Of a stretch of DNA of 64,000 nucleotides, positions 11,615 through 23,163 are shown in pieces. A model generated the notes under the pieces. The model was not told the origin of the DNA. It made no database searches and saw nothing but the letters and a program-made list of their open reading frames with translations. The DNA is from Topomyia yanbarensis. Lineage: Eukaryota > Arthropoda > Insecta > Diptera > Culicidae. Location: contig NC_080671.1 in the NCBI RefSeq assembly GCF_030247195.1, forward strand, positions 207,291,456 through 207,355,455, given 5' to 3'. The position numbers and the translations under genes were made by a program. How positions within the stretch are numbered: position 1 is the stretch's first letter; every line of letters starts with the position of its first letter.

Positions 11615-13155
11615 GCGGTTATGAAAGAAAAGTATACTGAAATCTTACTTACCATAATCAACTACATCCATCCTAGAGAGTACCTGAAAATTACAATTGC
11701 CAAGGTGGACTGATGCGCAACTTGTGAAACCAAATCGAAATTCTCCTATTAACATTTAGAAAGATAGAAAAAAAACATATAACGCCCTTTGGCTGATTTG
11801 CGATTCTTGTGAAATTACCATAAAATTCTTCTGCAGTGTCTGTCTCGACTGCAATTTATTAATAGTTTTCAGACTAGTTCCGTAAAAATATTTCCCTTCT
11901 GGGCGTTTTACTCGCCATTACTATTCATCTGCCTTTCATTATGTGTATTTATGTTTTAATCAGTACCTTGGACGGATTCATGCTACGCCTCTTTGGTAAA
12001 ATGTAATCTTCTGAGCGTGTTCTCTACACGTCTATTTAAAAATTGTTTTATAAAAATTTTCTATTCCCACTTTCACGTTTTTCGTGACCTATATGTTATA
12101 GTGTCCATTAACACTTCTCTTTAATTATGAAACTTTTTCCTTTGTTTTCACCGCTAAGATCTCCTAATGATTATTCCCTTCGTCTTTGTCTCGTTTTCCT
12201 GTTCTTCACCCTTTTCGCCCTTACTTGGTTTGTCCTCGTTTGTCAACCTCTTCGTCCTATCTGAAATTTTAAACACTCGTTCGTACTTCATTCATTTATC
12301 ATACATCCTGGCGTCTGTTTCCTTGTATATCACTCACCCTTTTCACTCCAGGGGTCAGACTTCCCCTTGCTCATTCATTATTGTGTTCCCATCTCGATAC
12401 TTCGGCATTGTTACCTCCGGAGTTTCAAATCGTAGTATGGCTTACACGATCCGATTTAGAAAATACGTGAGACCTTAATAATCTTGGCTCTAGCTCTGGT
12501 CCTTTGACTCTGGCTTTACTTTTATTTTGGCTCTGATTCACTGACTTAGGCCTTCTTATATATTCATACTAAAATCTTTTTGTATAAAATTGTGCTCAGC
12601 TCAGGTTTCTCGGACTCTGACCATCTCTTGTATTCGATTTTGTTATCAGTGTTTTGCAACCTTCATTCTGATTGCCCTTTTTCCATGTATTCAATTTATA
12701 TTACTTTTATTCGCAGCCTTTCCTTCGATTGCATCTTTTTCATGTTTTTATCATATCCCATATTTTATACGACAGTCTTCTTGAATCGTAAATAATAAAA
12801 AAAAATCCCACTTTCTGGCTTTATATATTCTACCATTTTAAATTGCTTTTTATCGACAGACACTGCTTGTTTTATTTTAAACTTTTGATTTTTTTTCTGA
12901 CATGAACCCTTTTTTTTAAATTAAACATTATGTCCTCGTATTATACTTTGCCCTTCAGTATGCATTCCGTTATTTATTTGTTCTTCGTTGTGTTGTTCGT
13001 ACACATATTTATTCTTTGTTCCTATTTCAGTATACACAATGCTGACTAGTATATACATATTGATTTAATAGCTACTTGTGTTTATATGTAGAATAGTTTA
13101 ATAAGGTGAATATGTACATATGTATTTACAACTATGTACATTTTTTTATTAGAAC

Positions 13156-13680
13156 TCAGTCCATATACCTTTTTAATCGGTTGACATGTACTTTCTCGAG
13201 TCTATTTCCGTTTTTAATTACGGCTGTTTGCTCACTTGGCAGTTCGACCACTTCGTATGGTCCTCCATAGATTTTGCAATTTCTGTCCTATACCTATGGG
13301 GTTGGCTTTAACTAACACCAATTCGCCCCACATGGGTTGCCATACGTTTGTGTTTTTATCGTATATTTCTTTTCTTTTTTGTTTCGACAAAATCAAATTT
13401 TCGCGTGCTTGAGTATGCATGCGCTTGAATGTAGACCGCATCTCATTCACATAATCTTCATAATATACGCCATCACTGTCCCATTTGTATACTGAGTTCG
13501 GGATGTTTGCGCGTTGACCATATAGTAATTCGAATGGTGTGTAACCAGTCGATGAATTTAACGTTGTATTATATTCAAACGTAAAGAAAGGCAAGTGTTG
13601 ATCCCAAGTTCTCGGATCCTTTCCAATGTACTGCCTTAGATAAATTTTTAATTCTCTATTGGACCTTTCCACCAAATTAG
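13156..13680 (-). pseudogene. gypsy integrase C-terminal fragment (duplication copy 1)
   Basis: It begins in the middle of integrase at VERSNRELK, because the tandem-duplication junction removed everything upstream, and runs through the C-terminal domain. A +1 shift near 13,275 ends the main frame at 13,232; a coding-like continuation in the next frame ends at 13,156. It lacks the zinc-binding region and the first two catalytic aspartates, so it is non-functional. Confidence 0.88.
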
Positions 13681-15768
13681 CTCGATTGGCAATCTTCCTA
13701 ATCTTCTAATTTTTTTTGTCGGTGATTCTTTGCAAAAAAAGGAGTGTTAGTGGTTAGTATGTTTCCCCCAATTCCTTCTTTTTCCCCAGATGTGTTTTTT
13801 TTTGTTCGAGATCTTTTGCTACTTTGCTCGTTTTAATAATTTCGAGTTCTTTTGCCTTTTGTGCTCGGTTTTTAGTATTTTTTTTTGTAATATTGTTTTA
13901 GGCTCGATATGGATAATATATTTTTTTTGTGTGTTCCTCGAGTTGTGTCTTTTTTTTAATTGTTTTATTTTTTTCATAATAAATTTTTTTTTCATGATAA
14001 AATATTTTTTTCTTTAAATTTTTTTCAAAAATGGTGTTCCGACAACATTTGTCGAAGCGAGGTAAGTATTTTTTTTGTGGGAATACTTGATTGTCTTCCT
14101 TCCTGTCTATTGTGGCTATTGTGTATGTTGCTTCGACATCTCCCCCTATCCAATTGAGGTTGACCCAGGAGGGTACCTGTAAATAAAGACTTAAATTCCC
14201 GAAAAGATACATGGTATTTATAACCATGCGGTTATGAAAGAAAAGTATACTGAAATCTTACTTACCATAATCAACTACATCCATCCTAGAGAGTACCTGA
14301 AAATTACAATTGCCAAGGTGGACTGATGCGCAACTTGTGAAACCAAATCGAAATTCTCCTATTAACATTTAGAAAGATAGAAAAAAAACATATAACGCCC
14401 TTTGGCTGATTTGCGATTCTTGTGAAATTACCATAAAATTCTTCTGCAGTGTCTGTCTCGACTGCAATTTATTAATAGTTTTCAGACTAGTTCCGTAAAA
14501 ATATTTCCCTTCTGGGCGTTTTACTCGCCATTACTATTCATCTGCCTTTCATTATGTGTATTTATGTTTTAATCAGTACCTTGGACGGATTCATGCTACG
14601 CCTCTTTGGTAAAATGTAATCTTCTGAGCGTGTTCTCTACACGTCTATTTAAAAATTGTTTTATAAAAATTTTCTATTCCCACTTTCACGTTTTTCGTGA
14701 CCTATATGTTATAGTGTCCATTAACACTTCTCTTTAATTATGAAACTTTTTCCTTTGTTTTCACCGCTAAGATCTCCTAATGATTATTCCCTTCGTCTTT
14801 GTCTCGTTTTCCTGTTCTTCACCCTTTTCGCCCTTACTTGGTTTGTCCTCGTTTGTCAACCTCTTCGTCCTATCTGAAATTTTAAACACTCGTTCGTACT
14901 TCATTCATTTATCATACATCCTGGCGTCTGTTTCCTTGTATATCACTCACCCTTTTCACTCCAGGGGTCAGACTTCCCCTTGCTCATTCATTATTGTGTT
15001 CCCATCTCGATACTTCGGCATTGTTACCTCCGGAGTTTCAAATCGTAGTATGGCTTACACGATCCGATTTAGAAAATACGTGAGACCTTAATAATCTTGG
15101 CTCTAGCTCTGGTCCTTTGACTCTGGCTTTACTTTTATTTTGGCTCTGATTCACTGACTTAGGCCTTCTTATATATTCATACTAAAATCTTTTTGTATAA
15201 AATTGTGCTCAGCTCAGGTTTCTCGGACTCTGACCATCTCTTGTATTCGATTTTGTTATCAGTGTTTTGCAACCTTCATTCTGATTGCCCTTTTTCCATG
15301 TATTCAATTTATATTACTTTTATTCGCAGCCTTTCCTTCGATTGCATCTTTTTCATGTTTTTATCATATCCCATATTTTATACGACAGTCTTCTTGAATC
15401 GTAAATAATAAAAAAAAATCCCACTTTCTGGCTTTATATATTCTACCATTTTAAATTGCTTTTTATCGACAGACACTGCTTGTTTTATTTTAAACTTTTG
15501 ATTTTTTTTCTGACATGAACCCTTTTTTTTAAATTAAACATTATGTCCTCGTATTATACTTTGCCCTTCAGTATGCATTCCGTTATTTATTTGTTCTTCG
15601 TTGTGTTGTTCGTACACATATTTATTCTTTGTTCCTATTTCAGTATACACAATGCTGACTAGTATATACATATTGATTTAATAGCTACTTGTGTTTATAT
15701 GTAGAATAGTTTAATAAGGTGAATATGTACATATGTATTTACAACTATGTACATTTTTTTATTAGAAC

Positions 15769-16948
15769 TCAGTCCATATACCTTTTTAATCGGTTGACAT
15801 GTACTTTCTCGAGTCTATTTCCGTTTTTAATTACGGCTGTTTGCTCACTTGGCAGTTCGACCACTTCGTATGGTCCTCCATAGATTTTGCAATTTCTGTC
15901 CTATACCTATGGGGTTGGCTTTAACTAACACCAATTCGCCCCACATGGGTTGCCATACGTTTGTGTTTTTATCGTATATTTCTTTTCTTTTTTGTTTCGA
16001 CAAAATCAAATTTTCGCGTGCTTGAGTATGCATGCGCTTGAATGTAGACCGCATCTCATTCACATAATCTTCATAATATACGCCATCACTGTCCCATTTG
16101 TATACTGAGTTCGGGATGTTTGCGCGTTGACCATATAGTAATTCGAATGGTGTGTAACCAGTCGATGAATTTAACGTTGTATTATATTCAAACGTAAAGA
16201 AAGGCAAGTGTTGATCCCAAGTTCTCGGATCCTTTCCAATGTACTGCCTTAGATAAATTTTTAATTCTCTATTGGACCTTTCCACCAAATTAGCTTGTGC
16301 GTGGTAGGTACTTGTGGTGATTTTCTTTATTTTTAAAATCTTACATACATTTTTCATTAAGGAACTTACAAAATTTGTTCCATTGTCTGTAACTAACTCC
16401 AAGGGAGTTCCAAATTTACAGATGTAGTTTTCTACAAAAGTTTGGGCAACCGTCGAACTTTCCTGGTTCTCCATCGGTGCTACTGTTAAAAATCTAGTTA
16501 GGTCGTCTTGCATGACTAGACCGTATTTATTTCCCCAATCTGATTCGGGTAATACTACAATATCCATGTACAATTTTTCGAAAGGTGCAATGGAAGTAGT
16601 TGTAATTTTCATCGGAATCTTGTTGGACCTACCAATTTTATTCTTTTGGCACGAGTCACATTGTTTGACGTAGTTTTCTACGTCTCTACGCATGTTTTTC
16701 CACTCGAATAGTGGGCTTATACGTTTTAACATTCTTTTACTTCCGACATGTCCGGCCAGCGGAGAGTCATGAAACTCTTTAAGAACAGTTTCTGTCTCTT
16801 CTACTGGCACGTGCATTCGCTCTTTCTCTGGTGCATATAGAGTGAACATCTTATTGAATTTTCCTGCAATGAATCTTAAAATATTTGTTTCCAGTGTAGT
16901 TTGTATATTTCTGTAAGAGATAATTTGAATGTTCTTATCTGCTTTCAT
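15769..16948 (-). pseudogene. gypsy integrase (copy 1)
   Basis: A minus-strand open frame of 367 codons (15,845-16,948) plus a short continuation in the +1 frame to 15,769. In order it has an HHCC zinc-binding region (FHDSPLAGH, CDSCQ), a DDE core with YMDIV, VTDNGTNF and LVERSNREL, then a C-terminal domain with ELVLVKANP. The usual glycine between HAQAN and the ERS block is absent in every copy. Integrase inserts the cDNA into the host chromosome. It is preceded by RNase H copy 1 in another frame. Confidence 0.9.
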
Positions 16949-16985
16949 ATGTTCGGGACAGTTCGCAAACGCGTCAACTAACCCT

Positions 16986-18089
16986 TTAAAAAATATTTTT
17001 GTGTCGGCTCGACCCGTTTAATATCATTCCCCATATTTTTCGGTTGGGTATCGCAAATACTCTACCGTTCAAATAATCTTTCAACCCATGAGGTAGGTCG
17101 ACCAATTCGCTTAGCTCTTTATAGGCTGATTTACTGTTGACAATCACGAATGTGGCGTCTGTTTGGCTTTCTTCGATCTTGCTCTTCGAAAATTTTAATA
17201 ATTTAAAATCAATACGTCCTTGGGCTAGATCATTCTGGAAGTCTTGATGTGAGATCAATCTTTCAACATCACTCTTCTCGTCCCATTCGAAATCGATATT
17301 CTCTAAACCATCCATGTGCGGATTCCACTCAGATATCTGTTTATTCTTGAAAAGACCAAATCTTCCCGTTTGATCCGTAATTTGTGTTGGGGTTTTGTTC
17401 TCTGCGTCTGTCCGCCTCGCAAGTTCTTTATCTTCTTGCTGCTGTTGCCGATTTTGCTGTCGAGTAACTACAGCGACAGTGTGAGTAATTTCATCCTTAT
17501 CGGTTTCCGGATGAAGTCTTGATAAAAAATCGGCTACAACATTGTCCTTGTCTTGTTTGTAGCGAATATCCATTTCTAACCCTTGTAATTTTAGGCGAAG
17601 TCTAGTAAGAGTCGGGGAAGTCTCTTTTAAATGCCATATCGAGATCAATGGTCTATGATCCGTATAGACAATAAATTTTTGGTTATATATAAAGTGTTTA
17701 AACCTGTTTACTGACCATACGATTGCAAGTAATTCTTTTTCTATCGTATGGTACCTTCTTTCTGCACCGACTAGACCTCTGCTCGCATAGGCTATGGGTC
17801 TATCGGTGGACTTTTCATTAGAGAGTACTGCACCAATGGCATACTCGCTTGCATCTGTTGTGATCACAAACGTATCTTTGTAGTTCGGTCTTACCAACAG
17901 AGTATCTGAAGTTAAAAAATCTTTCAATTCTTCGAATGCTTTCTGACATACATTAGTCCAACTAAATTTTACATTTTTCTTTAGCAGATCGTTCAATGGT
18001 TTGCGTTTTTCTGCTATTTGTGGTATGAATTTACCATAAAAATTAACCGTTCCTAAAAACCAACGGACTCCTTTAACTGTTTTTGGCAG
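16986..18089 (-). pseudogene. gypsy RNase H region (copy 1)
   Basis: A 336-codon open stretch (16,986-17,996), extended upstream in frame by the RT connection segment (VRWFLGTVNFYG). RNase H landmarks are TDASEYAIGAVLSN, EKELLAIVW, YTDHRPL and DNVVADFLSRL; the family degrades the RNA of RNA:DNA hybrids during reverse transcription. The tail is a glutamine-rich linker to integrase. It sits one frame forward of RT and one frame behind integrase. Confidence 0.9.
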
Positions 18090-19215
18090 TCATTTCTTTG
18101 ATGGCCTTTATATTATCTTCCATCGGCCGAATGCCTTCTGAATCAATTGCATGTCCGAGATATTTAATTTCGGTTCTTAAGATTTGGCATTTTCCTGCCT
18201 CAATTTTCAAATTGTGTCGGCGCATAGCTTTCAAAACATTTATGAGGTTTTCATTGTGTTCTTCAATGGTCGACCCGTAAATGATAATATCGTCTAGGTA
18301 AACGATAGCTTTCACATTTTCAATTTCATATAATATTGTGTTCATCAACTTCTGAAATGTTGATGGACTATTTCTAAGGCCCATAGGCATTCTTATGAAT
18401 TCAAAATGCCCTTTTGGGGTGTAACCAGTCGATGAATTTAACGTTGTATTATATTCAAACGTAAAGAAAGGCAAGTGTTGATCCCAAGTTCTCGGATCCT
18501 TTCCAACGTACTGCCTTAGATAAATTTTTAATTCTCTATTGGACCTTTCCACCAAATTAGCTTGTGCGTGGTAGGTACTTGTGGTGATTTTCTTTATTTT
18601 TAAAATCTTACATACATTTTTCATTAAGGAACTTACAAAATTTGTTCCATTGTCTGTAACTAACTCCAAGGGAGTTCCAAATTTACAGATGTAGTTTTCT
18701 ACAAAAGTTTGGGCAACCGTCGAACTTTCCTGGTTCTCCATCGGTGCTACTGTTAAAAATCTAGTTAGGTCGTCTTGCATGACTAGACCGTATTTATTTC
18801 CCCAATCTGATTCGGGTAATACTACAATATCCATGTACAATTTTTCGAAAGGTGCAATGGAAGTAGTTGTAATTTTCATCGGAATCTTGTTGGACCTACC
18901 AATTTTATTCTTTTGGCACGAGTCACATTGTTTGACGTAGTTTTCTACGTCTCTACGCATGTTTTTCCACTCGAATAGTGGGCTTATACGTTTTAACATT
19001 CTTTTACTTCCGACATGTCCGGCCAGCGGAGAGTCATGAAACTCTTTAAGAACAGTTTCTGTCTCTTCTACTGGCACGTGCATTCGCTCTTTCTCTGGTG
19101 CATATAGAGTGAACACCTTATTGAATTTTCCTGCAATGAATCTTAAAATATTTGTTTCCAGTGTAGTTTGTATATTTCTGTAAGAGATAATTTGAATGTT
19201 CTTATCTGCTTTCAT
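18073..19215 (-). pseudogene. Chimeric integrase-RT frame at the duplication junction (copy 2)
   Basis: A single 380-codon frame reads integrase (zinc region, DDE core through NSSTGYTP) and then, without a stop, late RT from KGHFEF including YLDDIIIYG. The switch lies at 18,418/18,419 and is created by the tandem duplication, not by a natural domain order. The integrase part lacks its C-terminal domain and the RT part its fingers, so activity is unlikely. It does place a catalytic YLDD box after a complete DDE triad in one open frame. Confidence 0.9.
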
Positions 19216-19252
19216 ATGTTCGGGACAGTTCGCAAACGCGTCAACTAACCCT

Positions 19253-20356
19253 TTAAAAAATACTTTTGTGTCGGCTCGACCCGTTTAATATCATTCCCCA
19301 TATTTTTCGGTTGGGTATCGCAAATACTCTACCGTTCAAATAATCTTTCAACCCATGAGGTAGGTCGACCAATTCGCTTAGCTCTTTATAGGCTGATTTA
19401 CTGTTGACAATCACGAATGTGGCGTCTGTTTGGCTTTCTTCGATCTTGCTCTTCGAAAATTTTAATAATTTAAAATCAATACGTCCTTGGGCTAGATCAT
19501 TCTGGAAGTCTTGATGTGAGATCAATCTTTCAACATCACTCTTCTCGTCCCATTCGAAATCGATATTCTCTAAACCATCCATGTGCGGATTCCACTCAGA
19601 TATCTGTTTATTCTTGAAAAGACCAAATCTTCCCGTTTGATCCGTAATTTGTGTTGGGGTTTTGTTCTCTGCGTCTGTCCGCCTCGCAAGTTCTTTATCT
19701 TCTTGCTGCTGTTGCCGATTTTGCTGTCGAGTAACTACAGCGACAGTGTGAGTAATTTCATCCTTATCGGTTTCCGGATGAAGTCTTGATAAAAAATCGG
19801 CTACAACATTGTCCTTGCCTTGTTTGTAGCGAATATCCATTTCTAACCCTTGTAATTTTAGGCGAAGTCTAGTAAGAGTCGGGGAAGTCTCTTTTAAATG
19901 CCATATCGAGATCAATGGTCTATGATCCGTATAGACAATAAATTTTTGGTTATATATAAAGTGTTTAAACCTGTTTACTGACCATACGATTGCAAGTAAT
20001 TCTTTTTCTATCGTATGGTACCTTCTTTCTGCACCGACTAGACCTCTGCTCGCATAGGCTATGGGTCTATCGGTGGACTTTTCATTAGAGAGTACTGCAC
20101 CAATGGCATACTCGCTTGCATCTGTTGTGATCACAAACGTATCTTTGTAGTTCGGTCTTACCAACAGAGTATCTGAAGTTAAAAAATCTTTCAATTCTTC
20201 GAATGCTTTCTGACATACATTAGTCCAACTAAATTTTACATTTTTCTTTAGCAGATCGTTCAATGGTTTGCGTTTTTCTGCTATTTGTGGTATGAATTTA
20301 CCATAAAAATTAACCGTTCCTAAAAACCAACGGACTCCTTTAACTGTTTTTGGCAG
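19253..20356 (-). pseudogene. gypsy RNase H region (copy 2)
   Basis: Same content as the copy at 16,986-18,089, with amino-acid differences such as G for D before KDNVVADF and S for N near the end. It begins in the +1 frame after the RT frame stops at 20,340 and ends where a further +1 shift enters integrase. Both copies share these shifts, so they predate the duplication. Confidence 0.9.
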
Positions 20357-21332
20357 TCATTTCTTTGATGGCCTTTATATTATCTTCCATCGGCCGAATG
20401 CCTTCTGAATCAATTGCATGTCCGAGATATTTAATTTCGGTTCTTAAGATTTGGCATTTTCCTGCCTCAATTTTCAAATTGTGTCGGCGCATAGCTTTCA
20501 AAACATTTATGAGGTTTTCATTGTGTTCTTCAATGGTCGACCCGTAAATGATAATATCGTCTAGGTAAACGATAGCTTTCACATTTTCAATTTCATATAA
20601 TATTGTGTTCATCAACTTCTGAAATGTTGATGGACTATTTCTAAGGCCCATAGGCATTCTTATGAATTCAAAATGCCCTTTTGGGGTGGAAAAGGCTGTT
20701 TTAGCCGCATCTTTTGGATTGATCGGGACTTGGTAAAATCCAGATTTCAAGTCCAATGTTGAAAAATATTTTGATCCTCCGAGGTTGTCGAGTATTTCGT
20801 CGATCAGCGGAATTGGATATACGAATGGTTTCGTTACTAAATTCAATGCTCTAAAGTCGACCACGATTCTATACTTTTTATTTCCGTTTTCATCGTCCTT
20901 TTTAGGTACGCACAAAACCGGTGCATTCCATGGACTTTTACTAGGCTTAATAATGCCCTGCTTCAACATTTCCTCGATTTCTGCATTTATATGCTTTTTC
21001 GTTGCTTCGGGAAATCTATATTGCCTTTTATTTATCGGCACGTTTGACGTCGTCTCTATTTCATGGACAGCCGCGTCTGTAGTTGTTAGATGGTCTCGTT
21101 TTTGGTAGAACACATCACTATATTCAGCCATTATTGATTCCATGGCTTGGAAATTATATCTTTTTAAATGATTCAAATTAAGAATTTCTAATAATTTTTC
21201 AGTTCGTTCATTACCACGTAACTGATCGTACTTTTTATTTTCAACCAGACAGTAGTCCTGGTTGTCATCCAAGTTTTCCGAAAATTTGTTCTTCATAATA
21301 GGAATCCACGAAGCTCTCGTCGTTGGATTCAT
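20340..21332 (-). CDS. gypsy reverse transcriptase (only copy with fingers and palm)
   Basis: A 330-codon frame holding the Ty3/gypsy RT core: RQYRFP and INAEIEEMLKQGIIKPSKSPWNAPV, VDFRALN, FSTLDLKSGFYQVP, FIRMPMGLRNSPSTFQ and the catalytic YLDDIIIYG near residue 260. It copies element RNA into DNA inside the particle. It overlaps the upstream gag-protease frame by 68 nt in the +1 frame, which may be a natural frameshift site. A later +1 shift at about 20,350 separates it from its own RNase H, so the polymerase polyprotein is broken. Confidence 0.88.
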   Translation of the reverse strand: MNPTTRASWIPIMKNKFSENLDDNQDYCLVENKKYDQLRGNERTEKLLEILNLNHLKRYNFQAMESIMAEYSDVFYQKRDHLTTTDAAVHEIETTSNVPINKRQYRFPEATKKHINAEIEEMLKQGIIKPSKSPWNAPVLCVPKKDDENGNKKYRIVVDFRALNLVTKPFVYPIPLIDEILDNLGGSKYFSTLDLKSGFYQVPINPKDAAKTAFSTPKGHFEFIRMPMGLRNSPSTFQKLMNTILYEIENVKAIVYLDDIIIYGSTIEEHNENLINVLKAMRRHNLKIEAGKCQILRTEIKYLGHAIDSEGIRPMEDNIKAIKEMTAKNS

Positions 21333-22977
21333 TCATGTAATTCTTTTTGTAGTAATTCTTATTTCTACCATAATCATTAAAAACTGTCCTATTTTCTGAT
21401 CCGTATTCTGGGACCATACTAGTCATGCACTTTCTTCTGTGAAGTGTATCAATTTGATTATTTAATTCTTCCATATTGTACTGAGACCCAGCATCAGTAT
21501 AATTTATAATTGCTGTAATTTCGCATTTGCGCGACATATTTGAGGGCATTTCATTATCTCTTACCATTTTATTTTGGTTTCTATTATTAATCGCGTCCCT
21601 TCCTTCGGGGGTCTTATTACGTTTTTCTTCGACGTATTTAGTTGGATTCTTTTCATCCGCGTTGTTCGGAATCTTTTCCCCTCTTAACGTAAAATTATCA
21701 GTATTTTGTATCTTATCTCCATTTGACTTTTTGTCGAACTCATTCGATTTACTGAGTGCGATGTAGTCCAAATGCTGGGAGATAAAAACTGTGTGTTCTT
21801 TTAAAAATTCTGCTCCAATAATTCCTGGAACACATAGGTCTTTTACCACATAAAACTTAATTTTATAATCGGAATTCCCAATTATGAAATTGGTCTCTAC
21901 TGACCCAATGGTTTCTGTCTGTATCAGATTAAAACCGGTAATATTTACTTTATCTCTATAATTGATGAGTCTGGTTCCAATTTTCGCGAGCGTGTCCCAT
22001 CTTATTACATTAAGGAATGCTCCTATATCAAGCATATACTTAACTTTAGTATCTGGCCTTGCAACTGAGGCGATATTTACTAGTAACTGATTGTTCCTAG
22101 TACATTCTATATTCAATTTTTCATATTGAGAAGTATCTCTTCGCAATTTATTATTGCCGTTATCTGGCCTTGTCTTGGGCCTTTCGTGGCCATTGTATCT
22201 TTCGGCAGGCAACTGCCTGTTAGTATTTGCACCCTGTCTGGTTGCGTAATAATTCCGTAAATTTGTATTTATGCTTCTTTCATTCGTGAAGCAATTTACG
22301 CCCAATTGGCTATTTTGGTCTTGGTAGTGACCTATGTTAGAATCATAATCTTGCCTTCGGGGCTTCTGATTCTGTTTAAAATTTTTAGTTTTTGTATTTT
22401 GATCAAAGTCTGACCAGCAAGTTTCCGCATAATTCTGCGGTGAATATTTGAAATTACTTTCGCCTATTTCTGGCCGATAATTTCTTTCAGGTAGCTCATA
22501 ATCTCTACCTTCATCTATATATTCAATTGGATTTCCGATATATCTTTTCGGTGTCCAACATTGTTGCGTAACAGTACGTGTACGCGATAATTCTAACAAT
22601 TCCAGCCTGCTTTCTATCTCTTTCAGACACTGGTTTTCAATATCTACTTTCTCTAAGTAGTCCAGTAATTGCACTAGTGGCATCCCTCTGTGTCCACGCG
22701 CAAATAATTTTAACTCTTCATTTCGCAGACCCGCGATAAAATGTAATCTAAGGCTAATAATCATTGGCATATCCTTGATGCCAGTCCCTTCATTATAAAC
22801 ATCAATTTGGTCTTTTATTATTTCAGCCCGTATTTTATACTCTTTAAACGATTCGTTCGGACTTTGTCGAAGGGTCTCAATTTTTGAAATTACCTCTTCT
22901 ATCCGTTCTCGTTTACCAAATTTCTTTATTAAATTTTGTTTTAATTCTGGTCAAGTATCGGCTTTAATTTTCAATAT
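21265..22977 (-). pseudogene. gypsy gag 3' part and protease
   Basis: The main open stretch is 501 codons (21,265-22,770); gag-like sequence continues upstream in the same frame to an in-frame TGA at 22,951-22,953. The middle is rich in N, Q, R and Y, as in nucleic-acid-binding gag segments, but no CCHC knuckle is present. The protease region has YMLDIGAFLNVI where the family has a D-T/S-G active-site triad. The threonine position reads isoleucine here, so proteolysis may be lost. It would process the gag-pol precursor. Confidence 0.75.
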
Positions 22978-23163
22978 TTAGGTTGCTGCATTCCTTCTTA
23001 GTTTTAAGAGTACCACGTAGATCAACTCATCTCGTGACACTCCCTGGGGTATTTGCTTTTCAAAGTGTTCTATATGATAGATGAATGCATCTAGCTCATC
23101 GGTAGATCCATCAAATTCTGGAATGCATTGAATTGCTTCCGTCTTCGGAAACTCGTAATCCAT
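22978..23163 (-). pseudogene. gypsy gag N-terminus
   Basis: A 61-codon frame starts MDYEFPKTEA with IPEFDGSTDELDAFIYHIE, which resembles capsid-region starts of gypsy-type gag. It ends at a TAA at 22,978-22,980 and is followed in the same frame by a TGA at 22,951-22,953; protein-like sequence continues past both. The start is chosen at the first ATG after the AT-rich leader. Confidence 0.75.

Larger units (their letters stand above)
11069..16293. repeat. Tandem duplication, 2.61-kb unit, two copies
   Basis: Copy 1 is 11,069-13,680 and copy 2 is 13,681-16,293. They are essentially identical; the one difference I found is a T-run longer by one base in copy 2 (near 13,800). The unit holds the 3' end of integrase plus about 2.1 kb of downstream non-coding sequence. 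The junction at 13,680/13,681 joins the middle of integrase to downstream sequence, with about 2 bp (ct) of microhomology. An assembly duplication is a formal alternative. Confidence 0.92.
16152..20685. repeat. Tandem duplication, 2.27-kb unit, two copies
   Basis: Copy 1 is 16,152-18,418 and copy 2 is 18,419-20,685; about four differences were seen, all transitions (for example near 16,244, 16,835 and 17,549). The unit spans the late RT, RNase H and most of integrase. At 18,418/18,419 RT sequence (TPKGHFEF, read on minus) is joined to integrase (NSSTGYTP), with a shared ggtg at the breakpoints. It overlaps the 2.61-kb duplication by about 140 bp. Confidence 0.92.

Noticed and set aside
11132..15408. 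Plus-strand frames of 60-105 codons rich in F, I, S and C, repeated at 2.61-kb distance
   Set aside because: They are shadows in T-rich non-coding sequence duplicated with the retrotransposon; they lack protein-like composition.
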